A stretch of DNA of 35,102 nt from Marinobacter sp. AC-23 (GTDB lineage Bacteria; Pseudomonadota; Gammaproteobacteria; Pseudomonadales; Oleiphilaceae). Positions within the stretch are counted from its first letter, which is position 1, and every line of letters begins with the position of its first letter. The notes under the pieces are model-generated. The model was given only the letters and a program-made list of their open reading frames with translations, was not told the DNA's origin and did not search any database. The translations under genes were made by a program, and so were the position numbers. This document shows positions 8,231 through 19,494 of this stretch, one piece after another. The stretch covers positions 1 through 35,102 of the forward strand of contig NZ_MBPP01000002.1 in NCBI RefSeq assembly GCF_001858325.1, in the 5' to 3' direction.

Positions 8231-9937
8231 ATGAGTGAACAGGAAATCAAGGTTCCCGATCTCGGCGGGGCAGACGAAGTTGAGGTTATCGAGCTTCTGG
8301 TCAGCGCTGGCGATTCGGTTGAAGCAGAAGATCCGATTCTGACCATTGAGACCGACAAAGCCTCCGTAGAACTGCCATCCCCTGGCGCCGGCAAAATCAT
8401 TAAGCTCACCGTAAAGGTGGGCGACAAGGTGAAAGAAGGCGACGTCGTTGGTGTGATGGACGCTGGAGAGGGATCTGACAGCGACGCGGGCGGCTCTGAT
8501 GAAAGCTCCGATGAAGGCTCAGGTGATGAGCCGGAACCGAAAGCCGAGGAAAAGCCGCAGGCCAAATCCAGCGCCAAAAGCCAGGATGAACCGGTCGAGA
8601 GCAAACCTGCGCCTGCGAAAAAATCTGGTGGCTCTCGCAAGGAAATCGTTTTGGTTCCGCCGCTGGATGGCATGGAAAACGTGCCGGTTATCGAGATCAA
8701 CGTGTCAGAAGGCGATACCGTTGAGGCTGACGATGCCTTGGTAACCGTTGAGTCCGACAAGGCCTCTATGGAAATCCCGTCGCCTTACGGCGGCAAAGTC
8801 GTCAAGATTCTGGTGGCCGAAGGCGACAAGTTGTCTGAAGGCGATAAGCTTTTGGAGTTGACCGTTGCCGAAGAAGGCGCAGAAGAAGACGAAGAACAGG
8901 GCGAAGAGCAGGGCGCAGCTTCTGCCGATTCCGAGCAAGAAGCAAAGCCTGAGCCGGATGACAAGGCTCAGCCAAAAGAACCTGAGGCGCAGCCGCAGGG
9001 TTCAACTTACGAGCCGCCTGCGCCGGGAGCCAAGATTCATGCTGGCCCCGCGGTGCGCAAACTTGCCCGGGAGCTGGGCGCAGACATGACCCGCATCAAA
9101 GGGTCTGGTCCCAAAAGCCGGATTCTTAAAGACGATGTGCAAGCGTATGTGAAAAATCAGCTGCAACAGACCCAGCAGGGCAGCACCGTTGCGACCGGGT
9201 CTGGTATTCCTGGCGTTAAGCTGCCGGACTTCAGCCAGTTTGGTGACATTGAGAAAGAAGCGATGTCGCGGATGATGGCAGTCACCGCAGCTAACATGCA
9301 GCGCAACTGGCTAAACGTGCCCCACGTGACCCAGTTTGAGGATGCGGACATCACCGATATGGAGGCATTTCGCAAATCGCTGAAAGCCGCCGGTGAGAAA
9401 AAAGGCGCGAAGATGACGCCGCTACCTTTCATCCTGAAAGCCTGTGCAACGGCGTTGGCAGAGTTGTCGCAGTTCAATGTGTCTCTGGACATGGAACGCA
9501 AAGAGGTAATTCGCAAGCACTACATTCACATTGGTATTGCTGTGGACACGCCGAACGGATTGATGGTTCCGGTGATTCGCGATGTCGACAAGAAGGGTCT
9601 TTGGGAGCTGGCAGCAGAAAGTGCGGAGCTTGCCCAGAAAGCCCGGGACAAGAAACTGAAGCCTGCAGAGATGCAGGGTGCCTGTTTCACCATTACAAGC
9701 CTCGGCGGTATCGGAGGCACGGCGTTCACGCCCATTGTGAATGCTCCGGAAGTCGCGATTTTGGGTGTTTCCAAGGCCGCCATGAAGCCGGTGTGGGATG
9801 GCAGTGCGTTTCAGCCAAGGCTGATGCTGCCACTGTCGTTGTCTTACGATCATCGTGCGGTAAACGGGGCGGACGCAGCGCGGTTTACGGCCGCGCTGAG
9901 TCAGTTGCTTGGGGACATTCGCTCGCTTCTTCTCTGA
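8231..9937 (+). CDS. aceF: Pyruvate dehydrogenase E2, dihydrolipoyllysine acetyltransferase
   Basis: E2 forms the core of the pyruvate dehydrogenase complex and transfers acetyl groups to CoA. The 568 residues hold two lipoyl domains with lipoylated lysine in ETDKAS (Lys43) and ESDKAS (Lys177), linked by acidic, Ala/Pro/Lys-rich segments (about 78-135 and 212-265). A peripheral subunit-binding domain (about 270-308, GPAVRKLARELG) and the acetyltransferase domain follow. The catalytic motif is DHRAVNGAD (His541), with Asn where E. coli has Asp; as I recall, the pseudomonad and Azotobacter enzymes also carry Asn here, so activity is not in doubt. Two lipoyl domains rather than three is also the pseudomonad pattern. 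The start has GGAGG five bases upstream. Confidence 0.97.
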   Translation: MSEQEIKVPDLGGADEVEVIELLVSAGDSVEAEDPILTIETDKASVELPSPGAGKIIKLTVKVGDKVKEGDVVGVMDAGEGSDSDAGGSDESSDEGSGDEPEPKAEEKPQAKSSAKSQDEPVESKPAPAKKSGGSRKEIVLVPPLDGMENVPVIEINVSEGDTVEADDALVTVESDKASMEIPSPYGGKVVKILVAEGDKLSEGDKLLELTVAEEGAEEDEEQGEEQGAASADSEQEAKPEPDDKAQPKEPEAQPQGSTYEPPAPGAKIHAGPAVRKLARELGADMTRIKGSGPKSRILKDDVQAYVKNQLQQTQQGSTVATGSGIPGVKLPDFSQFGDIEKEAMSRMMAVTAANMQRNWLNVPHVTQFEDADITDMEAFRKSLKAAGEKKGAKMTPLPFILKACATALAELSQFNVSLDMERKEVIRKHYIHIGIAVDTPNGLMVPVIRDVDKKGLWELAAESAELAQKARDKKLKPAEMQGACFTITSLGGIGGTAFTPIVNAPEVAILGVSKAAMKPVWDGSAFQPRLMLPLSLSYDHRAVNGADAARFTAALSQLLGDIRSLLL

Positions 9938-9950
9938 TGTTCGGTGACTA

Positions 9951-9987
9951 GCCGCTCTGCATCCTGCAGGTTGTGGGGCGGCCTTTT
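9951..9987 (+). terminator. Weak possible terminator after aceF
   Basis: GCCGC (9951-9955) can pair with GCGGC (9978-9982), enclosing a second small palindrome CCTGCAGG, and is followed by CTTTT. The outer stem has only five base pairs. It is the only candidate for ending the aceEF transcript before the oppositely oriented porin gene. Confidence 0.35.
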
Positions 9988-10052
9988 GATGTACGTCAGA
10001 AATTTCCTGTAAGTGGACACGAAAAACACGTTAAAGCGTCAAGTCAGACCAT

Positions 10053-10076
10053 CTTGATTTATTACTTGATTTATTA
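10053..10076. repeat. Perfect tandem duplication of a 12-base unit
   Basis: CTTGATTTATTA occurs twice head to tail with no mismatch. It lies 54 bases upstream of the short ORF at 10130, in a promoter-like position. Confidence 0.75.
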
Positions 10077-10129
10077 TGTGGACATTAACTGCATGAAAAG
10101 ATGTAGTTATCGCCAATCAAGAGGTTGAG

Positions 10130-10255
10130 ATGAAACAATCAGATGCCATCAAACGCTTGGCGACCCTCCAACGGTGTGTACGTCTACACTCTTTCCCGCC
10201 TATACGGCTGTTCCGCAACAGCTGGTCCGTGTCCTTCTCCATGGTTTATCCGTGA
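10130..10255 (+). CDS. Short orphan ORF, possibly a gene remnant
   Basis: An ATG with GAGGTTGAG just upstream opens 41 codons starting MKQSDAIKRLATLQR, a plausible helical protein N-terminus, then turns into low-quality sequence rich in Ser, Pro and Phe and stops with TGA. The good ribosome binding site and helical start followed by poor sequence suggest a 5' remnant of a longer, perhaps DNA-binding, gene. I cannot assign a family, and it may not be expressed. Confidence 0.25.
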   Translation: MKQSDAIKRLATLQRCVRLHSFPPIRLFRNSWSVSFSMVYP

Positions 10256-10298
10256 GCTTTGTATCTCCAACTGAATATCGTTCATCGTTTTCCAAAAA

Positions 10299-10322
10299 AA
10301 ACCCTGGCAAATGCCAGGGTTT
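10299..10322 (-). terminator. Rho-independent terminator of the porin gene
   Basis: AAACCCTGGCA (10299-10309) pairs perfectly with TGCCAGGGTTT (10312-10322) across a two-base centre. On the minus strand the stem is followed by an uninterrupted run of T. It lies 24 bases past the porin stop. Confidence 0.9.
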
Positions 10323-10345
10323 CGGTTTTTAAACTTCTGACTGGT

Positions 10346-11536
10346 TCAGAAGCTGTACTGGGCGGCAAACATCAGTCGACTTGCGTCGCCATCGTCACCG
10401 TTAACGTCATCAACCATGTAGTAGCCGTATTGAACGCCCATGGTCACAGCTTTCGCAGGAGTCCACTGGTAGTTAATTATAGCACTGGTGTTGGTCTCTT
10501 GTTTGCTACCAATGTTAGCTGAGGCGGGGAGGTCACGCAGCGCGTCGTCCCAGTCTACGTCTACCATGCCAACGCCGGTGTTTATTGAACGGCCGCCGCC
10601 AAGGTCAAAGGACGCGCCGAGCGACGCACTGTACCCGCTGATCAGTTCAAGGTTGCCCGAGCTGTCCACATAAGCGTCCTCTACCGCATAATTTTCACCG
10701 GAACGGTATAAGTAGATGTCGCCACCGGTTACGTAGTTGATAACGCCATGCAGTGAGACTGTGTCCGTGACTGCCACGGTAAGCGCGCCAAATGCGCCGT
10801 AACCGATCGCGCTGTCGTCCTGTGTGCCAGTATCGTAATCAATCTGGCGCACGAATGCGGCAGTCGAGTAAGAGACGGCGCCAGCGCTGTCCTGCAAGCG
10901 TGCGGTTACAATGGGCAGACTTGTTTTTTGCTCTATGTTTGAGCCAGCAGGCGTGATAAGACCTGCGAAATTAAAGGGTTGTTCGAGGGAAACGGAAAAC
11001 GGGCCGCTGGTGTAACGCAGCTGAGATGTCCGGAACTGGCTGCCTGCGTTGCCCGGCATGCCGTCAAATTCGAGCGTTGGGACGTAGCCAACAAAACTGA
11101 GGTAGTTTGACCAGTTGCGGCCAGCCATAACCCCCTTGTATTCGCCATAGGCATGGCGAATACGCAGTGTACCCCCACCATTACCACGAAAATCGCCTTC
11201 AACGACTATTTTGACACCTTGTGGCGTCGTTGCTTGCACGCCAAGGCGGCTCTGGAAGGCGTCAGCGCCAAAGAAGCCCGTCGCCTCATTGTTTTCGGCT
11301 GCACCGGTGTTCACCTTACTGAAGTCGCCGGCACGGGTTGACGTCGAAATGTCCTCGTTAATGTCGTAGCTTGCGTTAAGGCGGGCATAACCGTAAACAT
11401 CAATCTCGTAGCCCTTCAGATCATCCATATGGTCCGTGTCGCCCAGGATTTTCATCGCACTTGCCTGACCAGCCATTCCAAAAACGGTCACAGCAGCCGC
11501 CACACGAATGGCCATTCTCAGTTTGTTGCTTTGCAT
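10346..11536 (-). CDS. Outer-membrane porin, DcaP-like
   Basis: The product is 396 residues. A signal peptide (about residues 1-27, ending GQASA) is followed by a short segment and then alternating amphipathic beta strands such as YEIDVYGYARLNASYDIN and LRIRHAYGEYKGVMAG, ending in the outer-membrane signature ...AAQYSF with a terminal Phe. The layout and the N-terminal GYARLN-type strand resemble DcaP porins, trimeric channels linked to uptake of dicarboxylates and other anions. The substrate here is unknown. ATG at 11536 was chosen because GGAG lies nine bases upstream; an earlier in-frame GTG at 11551 lacks a ribosome binding site. It is a single gene with its own promoter and terminator, divergent from the nuclease gene. 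Confidence 0.85.
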   Translation of the reverse strand: MQSNKLRMAIRVAAAVTVFGMAGQASAMKILGDTDHMDDLKGYEIDVYGYARLNASYDINEDISTSTRAGDFSKVNTGAAENNEATGFFGADAFQSRLGVQATTPQGVKIVVEGDFRGNGGGTLRIRHAYGEYKGVMAGRNWSNYLSFVGYVPTLEFDGMPGNAGSQFRTSQLRYTSGPFSVSLEQPFNFAGLITPAGSNIEQKTSLPIVTARLQDSAGAVSYSTAAFVRQIDYDTGTQDDSAIGYGAFGALTVAVTDTVSLHGVINYVTGGDIYLYRSGENYAVEDAYVDSSGNLELISGYSASLGASFDLGGGRSINTGVGMVDVDWDDALRDLPASANIGSKQETNTSAIINYQWTPAKAVTMGVQYGYYMVDDVNGDDGDASRLMFAAQYSF

Positions 11537-11585
11537 TGTTGTAATCTCCACACATTAGACAATTATTTTTGTAGGACCCACGACC

Positions 11586-11614
11586 AAGATAGTTACCATT
11601 TCGTGACAATTCAA
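11586..11614 (-). promoter_or_regulatory. Likely sigma-70 promoter of the porin gene
   Basis: On the minus strand TTGAAT (11609-11614) and TATCTT (11586-11591) are separated by 17 bases, about 50 bases upstream of the porin start codon in AT-rich DNA. Confidence 0.5.
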
Positions 11615-11706
11615 ATAAATTTTCACATTGTTTAGACAAAGGTCTAGGAGAGCTTTTTGTTTCTATACAGGTATCTGCACTTCCTTTTAGGTATTAACAT
11701 TGATTA

Positions 11707-13158
11707 ATGACATCTAAAAATAGTGATTTGAAGCTAACCACATTTGCGTTTCTTGATATTGAGACTACCGGTGGGAGTGTGTCCCACGACCGCATTACCG
11801 AGATTGGCATCCGGTTCTGGCGCGCGGGTGAAACGGTAGATGAGTGGCAAACGTTGCTGAACCCCGGCACGCGAATATCCCCGTTCATCGAGCAACTGAC
11901 GGGAATTTCCAATGCCATGGTTTCCGATGCGCCTGCGTTTGAGGACGTGGCAAATACCCTGGAAGAAAAACTGCGAGATACGGTGTTCGTTGCTCACAAT
12001 GCCCGCTTTGATTACGGTTTTATTAAATCTGAGTTCCGCCGTCTGGGGCGGCTGTTTTCAGCCCCGGTGCTTTGCACCGTGAAGCTTTCCCGGCGACTGT
12101 ACCCCGAGTTTCGCCGCCACAATATGGATGCGTTGATTGAGCGCCACGGGCTTGAGCAGGTGCAGCGGCATCGGGCCATGGGGGATGTGTCTGCCATGCT
12201 CGCGTTCTTTACTCATGCTCTTGCCCAGAAGGGTCATGAGCAAACAGGCGAGGCTATTGCTGCGCTGATGCAGCGCCCCAGCATTCCCTCACACCTTCCT
12301 CTGGATACGCTGAATAATCTTCCGCGCGCACCGGGCGTGTACCGGTTTTACGGCGAAAGCGACGTGCTTTTGTACGTTGGCAAGAGCACAAACATCGCCC
12401 AGCGGGTGGCGTCGCATTTTTCCGGGGATCACAACACCAGCCGCGGTCTTAGAATTTCGGAAAGCCTGCGGCGCGTGGAATGCACAGAAACCGCCGGAGA
12501 GCTCGGGGCCTTGTTGCTGGAACTTCAGCAGATCAAAACGTTGAGCCCGCTTTTCAACCGTCGGTCCCGGGCGGCTAAAAATCTGGTGAGCATTGAATTG
12601 GCTCTGAACGATTCCGGTTATTTGCAGGCGCGGTTAGTTCGGGAGGTAGAGCCGCATCGGCTGGGTTATTACTTCGGATTGTTTCGCAGCAAGCGCGATG
12701 CGGAACGGGCGCTCAGCGGTATTGCGGCGAAAAATGAGTTATGCAATCGGTTGCTGGGTCTGGAGCCGGAACACGAAGGCCCCTGCTTTCAGCGTGCGCT
12801 GGGTCGCTGCAAAGGCGCCTGTGAGGGCACAGAGAATGTCGCACGCTATAACCTTCGGGTGCAGATTGCGTTTCACGAGCTACGCTTGCGAACCTGGCCC
12901 TGGCCCGGGCCGGTGGCGATTGTGGAGCGGCGCGAGGGGCGGAATCAGCCTGACATTCTGGTTGTCTACAACTGGATGCACGTTGCCACGTTGCATGATG
13001 AAAACGAGCTGCACGAGCTTTCCCTGCGAGGCCAGTCGGTTACCTTTGATCTGGACTCCTACAAGCTGCTGGTGAAGGCGTTGATGGGGCGCACGGAAAC
13101 CGCGCATTCAATAATCGAGCTGCCGGCGGTTGGCGAGCCGGATGTGCTTATGCCCTGA
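11707..13158 (+). CDS. DnaQ-type 3'-5' exonuclease fused to a GIY-YIG (UvrC/Cho-like) nuclease
   Basis: Two nuclease domains sit in one 483-residue chain. Residues about 10-175 are a DEDDh exonuclease like DNA polymerase III epsilon: FLDIETTG (Asp17, Glu19), HNARFD (Asp102) and HRAMGD (His155, Asp160). Residues about 203-290 are a GIY-YIG domain of the UvrC N-terminal type: PGVYRFY, LLYVGKS, Arg233, Glu272 in ALLLE, and Asn284. The last 190 residues resemble the region that follows this domain in UvrC and Cho, including a Cys-containing segment GPCFQRALGRCKGAC. UvrC-type domains cut damaged DNA 3' of a lesion, so the protein could incise and then trim. The helix-hairpin-helix and RNase H-like 5' incision domains of UvrC are absent. 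No clear Shine-Dalgarno precedes the ATG. It is a single gene, divergent from the porin. Confidence 0.88.
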   Translation: MTSKNSDLKLTTFAFLDIETTGGSVSHDRITEIGIRFWRAGETVDEWQTLLNPGTRISPFIEQLTGISNAMVSDAPAFEDVANTLEEKLRDTVFVAHNARFDYGFIKSEFRRLGRLFSAPVLCTVKLSRRLYPEFRRHNMDALIERHGLEQVQRHRAMGDVSAMLAFFTHALAQKGHEQTGEAIAALMQRPSIPSHLPLDTLNNLPRAPGVYRFYGESDVLLYVGKSTNIAQRVASHFSGDHNTSRGLRISESLRRVECTETAGELGALLLELQQIKTLSPLFNRRSRAAKNLVSIELALNDSGYLQARLVREVEPHRLGYYFGLFRSKRDAERALSGIAAKNELCNRLLGLEPEHEGPCFQRALGRCKGACEGTENVARYNLRVQIAFHELRLRTWPWPGPVAIVERREGRNQPDILVVYNWMHVATLHDENELHELSLRGQSVTFDLDSYKLLVKALMGRTETAHSIIELPAVGEPDVLMP

Positions 13159-13247
13159 GTGGCGTATCATAAGCTATTGATCCGCACACCTACTTACTTG
13201 CCCGCGCAGGCAATTTTACTGTTTTGTAGGCCTAACTGTTTTCCTGA

Positions 13248-14471
<1,224 letters not shown>

Positions 14472-14479
14472 GAGCTTTT

Positions 14480-15507
14480 ATGTGGCTGGTACGTCCGGCC
14501 TTGCCGGGTGATGTAAACCAGATACTTGAGATTGCGGGCACGGCCGGTTCAGAGACCGCCCGCCTCTCGTCCACGCTGCCCAGGCAGTGCGAAGCGCTTG
14601 CGAAAAAAATAGACCACTCACTTGCCTCCCTGGCTGGCAAAACAACGGCCGGTGGCCAACCGCCAAGATTTCTGTTTGTTCTGGAAGATACCGCCACGGG
14701 CAAGATACATGGTACAGCGGGTATCGATGCCCGGGCGGGTAACGGTCAGCCGTTTTATAACTATCGCCGCGATGCGCTTATTCATGCCTCCCACGAGCTT
14801 GGAATCTCCAGCCGGGTTGATGTTCTTTACCCCAGCCATGGGCTGACAGATCACACACTACTTTGCTCGTTTTCCATTACGCCCGAGCTGCGAAACACCG
14901 AAGCGTTTGAGCTGCTATCCCGAGCCCGAATACTGTTTATTGCCAGTCATCGCGAATGGTTTGCCCAGAGGGTTGCGGTGGAAATTCAGGGAGTTCAGCT
15001 TGCCGATGGCAGTGTGCCTTTCTGGGACAGCCTGGGGCGTCATTTTTTCAATATGGATTTTGAGACCGCCGATCAGTATTCCGGCAGACTTAGTAAAACC
15101 TTTATTGCGGAGCTAATGCCGCCCAACCCGGTGTATGTCACTTTGCTTTCCGAGGCTGCCCAGGCCGCGCTTGGTCAGCCCCATGAGCTAACTGTGCCGA
15201 ACCTTGAGCTACTGCAGCGGGAAGGGTTTCAGGCGGGTTGTTATTTGGATATTTTCGATGGAGGGCCGGTTTTGGAGGCCCGCACCGATGCCTTGCACAC
15301 GCTGGTAACCAGTCAACCCAAAAGGCTTCATGGCGCCAGCGAAGATGGCGGCGATGCCTGCCTGATTTCTGCGGGTGAGGGTGCGAGGTTCCGCTGCACA
15401 CTGGCTAATGTGGCCGACACCTTGAGGGGACGCTTAAGGTACCCGTAGAGATCTGGAACCTGCTTGGCAAAACCGCCGGTGGTGAAGTGAGGGTGGCACC
15501 ATGTTAG
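14480..15507 (+). CDS. aruF: Arginine N-succinyltransferase subunit alpha, one-base frameshift near its end
   Basis: AruF and AruG are related subunits that transfer succinyl from succinyl-CoA to the alpha-amino group of arginine, the first AST step. The N-terminus MWLVRPALPGDVNQILEIA and the central FYNYRR, TDHTLLCSF, FFNMDFETAD and FIAELMPPNPVY blocks are typical. The uninterrupted frame stops at 15448 after LRGRLRYP. If one base is restored in the G-run at about 15425-15428 (AGGGGACG to AGGGGGACG), the sequence reads TLRGTLKVPVEIWNLLGKTA and continues to TAG at 15505-15507, giving 342 residues, the normal length. The restored stop overlaps the aruG start by seven bases, as expected of translationally coupled subunits. 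If the frameshift is real, about 20 C-terminal residues are lost and the enzyme might survive. The start has GGAG seven bases upstream. Confidence 0.9.
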
Positions 15508-16565
15508 TGATCCGCCCGCTCCAGCAAACGGATCTTGACGATCTTTACGCCATGGCTCAAAAAGCTGGCAAGGGGCTAACCACGTTGCCTGCCAACAGAG
15601 ACCTGTTGCAGCGCAAAATCAATCTGGCTCAGGAAACCTTCAACCAACGCTGCGCTCCGGAAGCTGGCTTGTACCTGTTCGCCCTGGAAGATACAGAAGC
15701 CGGAAAAGCCGTAGGTATCAGTGGCATTCAGGCCCGGGTTGGTTTGGATGAGGTGTTCTACAACTATCGGCTAAGCGTCACCGTAAACGCCTCGAAAGAG
15801 CTGGGTGTGCACGTGCGTACTCCCACGCTGCACCTTTCAAACGACATGACAGACACCAGTGAGATCTGCTCGCTGTTGCTTTCCAGCAACTACCACGGCG
15901 GTGGCAACGGGTTGCTTCTTTCTCGCAGTCGCTTCATGTTTCTGGACGAGTTTCGCAAGCACTTTTCCGAGAAGGTGTTTGCGGAAATGCGCGGTGTGTC
16001 TGACGAGCAAGGCTTGAGCCCGCTTTGGGATGCGCTGGGTAGCAAGTTTTTTGATATGGAGTTTATAGAAGCCGATATGCTGTCCGGGCTTGGCAACAAA
16101 GCGTTTATTGCGGAGCTGATGCCCAAGTATCCTATTTACTTGCCCATGTTGCCGGATTCGGCGCGTGCGGTTATTGGCCGTGTTCATGGTAATACGGCTC
16201 CGGCGCTCAAGATGCTGCAGGCTGAAGGGTTCAACTTCAATGGCATGGTGGATATCTTTGACGGCGGGCCGGTGGTTGAAGCATTTGTGAACACGATACG
16301 TACGGTTCGCGACAGTGTTAATCGCTATGCCACGGTGACCCGAAAAGCGGTTAATCTTGATGTTCCGGCTGCAGAGCGGGTGATGGTCTCCAATCGTTCA
16401 TTCCGCAACTTCCGGGTCACAACGGTGCCGGCCAGTTGCGTTGGCATAGACACTGTTAGCCTGCCGCCGGCCGTGGCAGAAGCCTTGCAGATTGAGTCTG
16501 GCGACCCAGTGCGGCTGGCGCCGCTGAAGGAAAAAGTAAAGGCAGCAGCAAAAACAGTAGGCTGA
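15501..16565 (+). CDS. aruG: Arginine N-succinyltransferase subunit beta
   Basis: This is the second subunit, 354 residues, clearly paralogous to AruF: both begin with a V-IRP-L--D segment and share FYNYR, FFDMEFIEAD (FFNMDFETAD in AruF) and FIAELMPKYPIYLPMLP. It completes the succinyl-CoA:arginine transferase. The start codon overlaps the restored aruF stop, and GAGGGTGG lies just upstream. The gene is intact. Two adjacent subunits, rather than one AstA as in E. coli, is the pseudomonad-type arrangement. Confidence 0.94.
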   Translation: MLVIRPLQQTDLDDLYAMAQKAGKGLTTLPANRDLLQRKINLAQETFNQRCAPEAGLYLFALEDTEAGKAVGISGIQARVGLDEVFYNYRLSVTVNASKELGVHVRTPTLHLSNDMTDTSEICSLLLSSNYHGGGNGLLLSRSRFMFLDEFRKHFSEKVFAEMRGVSDEQGLSPLWDALGSKFFDMEFIEADMLSGLGNKAFIAELMPKYPIYLPMLPDSARAVIGRVHGNTAPALKMLQAEGFNFNGMVDIFDGGPVVEAFVNTIRTVRDSVNRYATVTRKAVNLDVPAAERVMVSNRSFRNFRVTTVPASCVGIDTVSLPPAVAEALQIESGDPVRLAPLKEKVKAAAKTVG

Positions 16566-16574
16566 AAGCCTTAA

Positions 16575-18080
<1,506 letters not shown>

Positions 18081-18133
18081 ATAGCAGTTTCTGAGCCTTA
18101 CTCCCTGAATCCGGACGGACGGAATTCCAAGTC

Positions 18134-19474
18134 ATGGCAAAACATGCGGTAGAAGCAAATTTTGATGGCCTGGTTGGCCCCACCCACAATTATGCGGGCC
18201 TGTCCTGGGGTAATGTGGCTTCGAAATCCAATGTGAATGCGGTGTCCAACCCCCGCGAGGCTGCGCTTCAGGGACTGGCGAAAATGAAGCGCCTGGCAGA
18301 TCGTGGGTACGTTCAGGGTGTTTTGCCGCCCCATGAGCGCCCTCACATTCCATCCTTGAAAACGCTTGGGTTCAGCGGTGCGGAGGCACAAATCCTGGCG
18401 CGGGCGGCCAAATCCAGCCCGTCTATTTTCGCTGCGGTATCGTCAGCGTCTTCCATGTGGACAGCCAACGCAGCTACTGTTTCGCCCAGTGCCGATACCG
18501 CCGATCACAGGGTGCACTTCACGCCTGCCAATTTGAGCGCCAAGTTCCACCGCTCCATTGAGCATACGGTAACCGGGCGCATGCTTAAGTCTATCTTCGC
18601 AGACGACGGATATTTCGCCCATCACCCGGCGCTGCCTTCGGTTAGCCATTTTGGCGATGAAGGCGCAGCCAATCACACCCGGCTTTGTGGCGGTTACGGT
18701 GAGCCGGGGGTGGAGTTGTTTGTGTATGGGCAGGCTGCATTTAACGAGCAAGCGCCAGCGCCACAGAAATATCCGGCCCGGCAGACCCTTGAGGCCTCAC
18801 AGGCCATCGCGCGCCTGCACGGCCTGAAAGACGAAAATCTAGTGTTCGCCCAACAAAATCCGGCGGCGATTGATGCCGGCGTATTCCATAACGACGTTAT
18901 TGCCGTGGGCAACGGTAATACCTTGTTCTACCACGACATGGCATTTTTGAACGAAGAGCAGACGCTGTCAGATATTCGTGCACGCCTGACCAAAGCGGAA
19001 CTTGAGGCTGTTCGTGTAAGCAGTACGGAGGTACCCCTTGAAGATGCCGTAGCTTCGTACCTGTTCAACAGCCAATTGTTGAATACCCCCGATGGCATGC
19101 TGCTGGCGGTTCCGGGGGAGTGCAGAGAGGTGGAGTCTGTCAGCAAGTATCTGGATAAAATGCTGGCCGATGGCGGGCCAATTACGGCGGTAGAGGTGTT
19201 TGATGTGAAGCAATCCATGCGTAATGGCGGCGGTCCTGCCTGCCTGCGTTTGCGTGTGGTTCTGAATGACGACGAGCTGAAGGCCATGCATCGCGGCGTG
19301 ATTCTTACCGATGCGCTATACGAGCGCCTGACCAGCTGGGTTGAAGCCCATTACCGCAACGAACTTGCCCGCGAGGATCTGGCTGACCCAATGTTGCTGG
19401 AGGAAGTGCGCAAAGCCTTGGATGAGTTGACCGGTATTTTGGGGTTGGGTTCTATCTACGATTTCCAGATGTAG
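18134..19474 (+). CDS. astB: N-succinylarginine dihydrolase
   Basis: AstB hydrolyses succinylarginine to succinylornithine, CO2 and two ammonia, the second AST step. It belongs to the amidinotransferase/pentein superfamily. The 446 residues start with the family-specific [22 protein letters not shown] and contain the catalytic Cys at about residue 370 in [12 protein letters not shown], plus [11 protein letters not shown] with the likely catalytic His. It is the last gene of the aru/ast operon and converges with tetR, 20 bases away, with a small hairpin (TAGCC/GGCTA) at the junction. Confidence 0.96.
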   Translation: MAKHAVEANFDGLVGPTHNYAGLSWGNVASKSNVNAVSNPREAALQGLAKMKRLADRGYVQGVLPPHERPHIPSLKTLGFSGAEAQILARAAKSSPSIFAAVSSASSMWTANAATVSPSADTADHRVHFTPANLSAKFHRSIEHTVTGRMLKSIFADDGYFAHHPALPSVSHFGDEGAANHTRLCGGYGEPGVELFVYGQAAFNEQAPAPQKYPARQTLEASQAIARLHGLKDENLVFAQQNPAAIDAGVFHNDVIAVGNGNTLFYHDMAFLNEEQTLSDIRARLTKAELEAVRVSSTEVPLEDAVASYLFNSQLLNTPDGMLLAVPGECREVESVSKYLDKMLADGGPITAVEVFDVKQSMRNGGGPACLRLRVVLNDDELKAMHRGVILTDALYERLTSWVEAHYRNELAREDLADPMLLEEVRKALDELTGILGLGSIYDFQM

Positions 19475-19494
19475 CCACTTTTTCAAGGGGCTAC

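Larger units (their letters stand above)
9938..10345. other. 408-base gap between aceF and the porin gene
   Basis: The region holds a weak hairpin after aceF (9951-9987), a perfect 12-base tandem repeat (10053-10076), a 41-codon orphan ORF (10130-10255) and the porin terminator (10299-10322). No known gene was recognised. The AT-rich repeat next to a short frame ending abruptly resembles the remains of a lost gene. Confidence 0.6.

Noticed and set aside
7006..8760. A 584-codon open frame on the minus strand across aceE-aceF
   Set aside because: It is antisense to two well-conserved genes, has a low-complexity Ser/Pro-rich start mirroring the acidic linkers of AceF, and shows no recognisable domain. 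It is a by-product of codon bias.
9840..9880. Asn in place of the usual Asp in the AceF motif DHRAVNG as a sign of inactivity
   Set aside because: Asn at this position is, to my knowledge, normal in pseudomonad and Azotobacter E2 enzymes.
15420..15440. Programmed ribosomal frameshifting as the cause of the aruF break
   Set aside because: There is no heptameric slippery sequence or downstream structure, and four unrelated genes in the window show the same kind of break, which favours missing bases.
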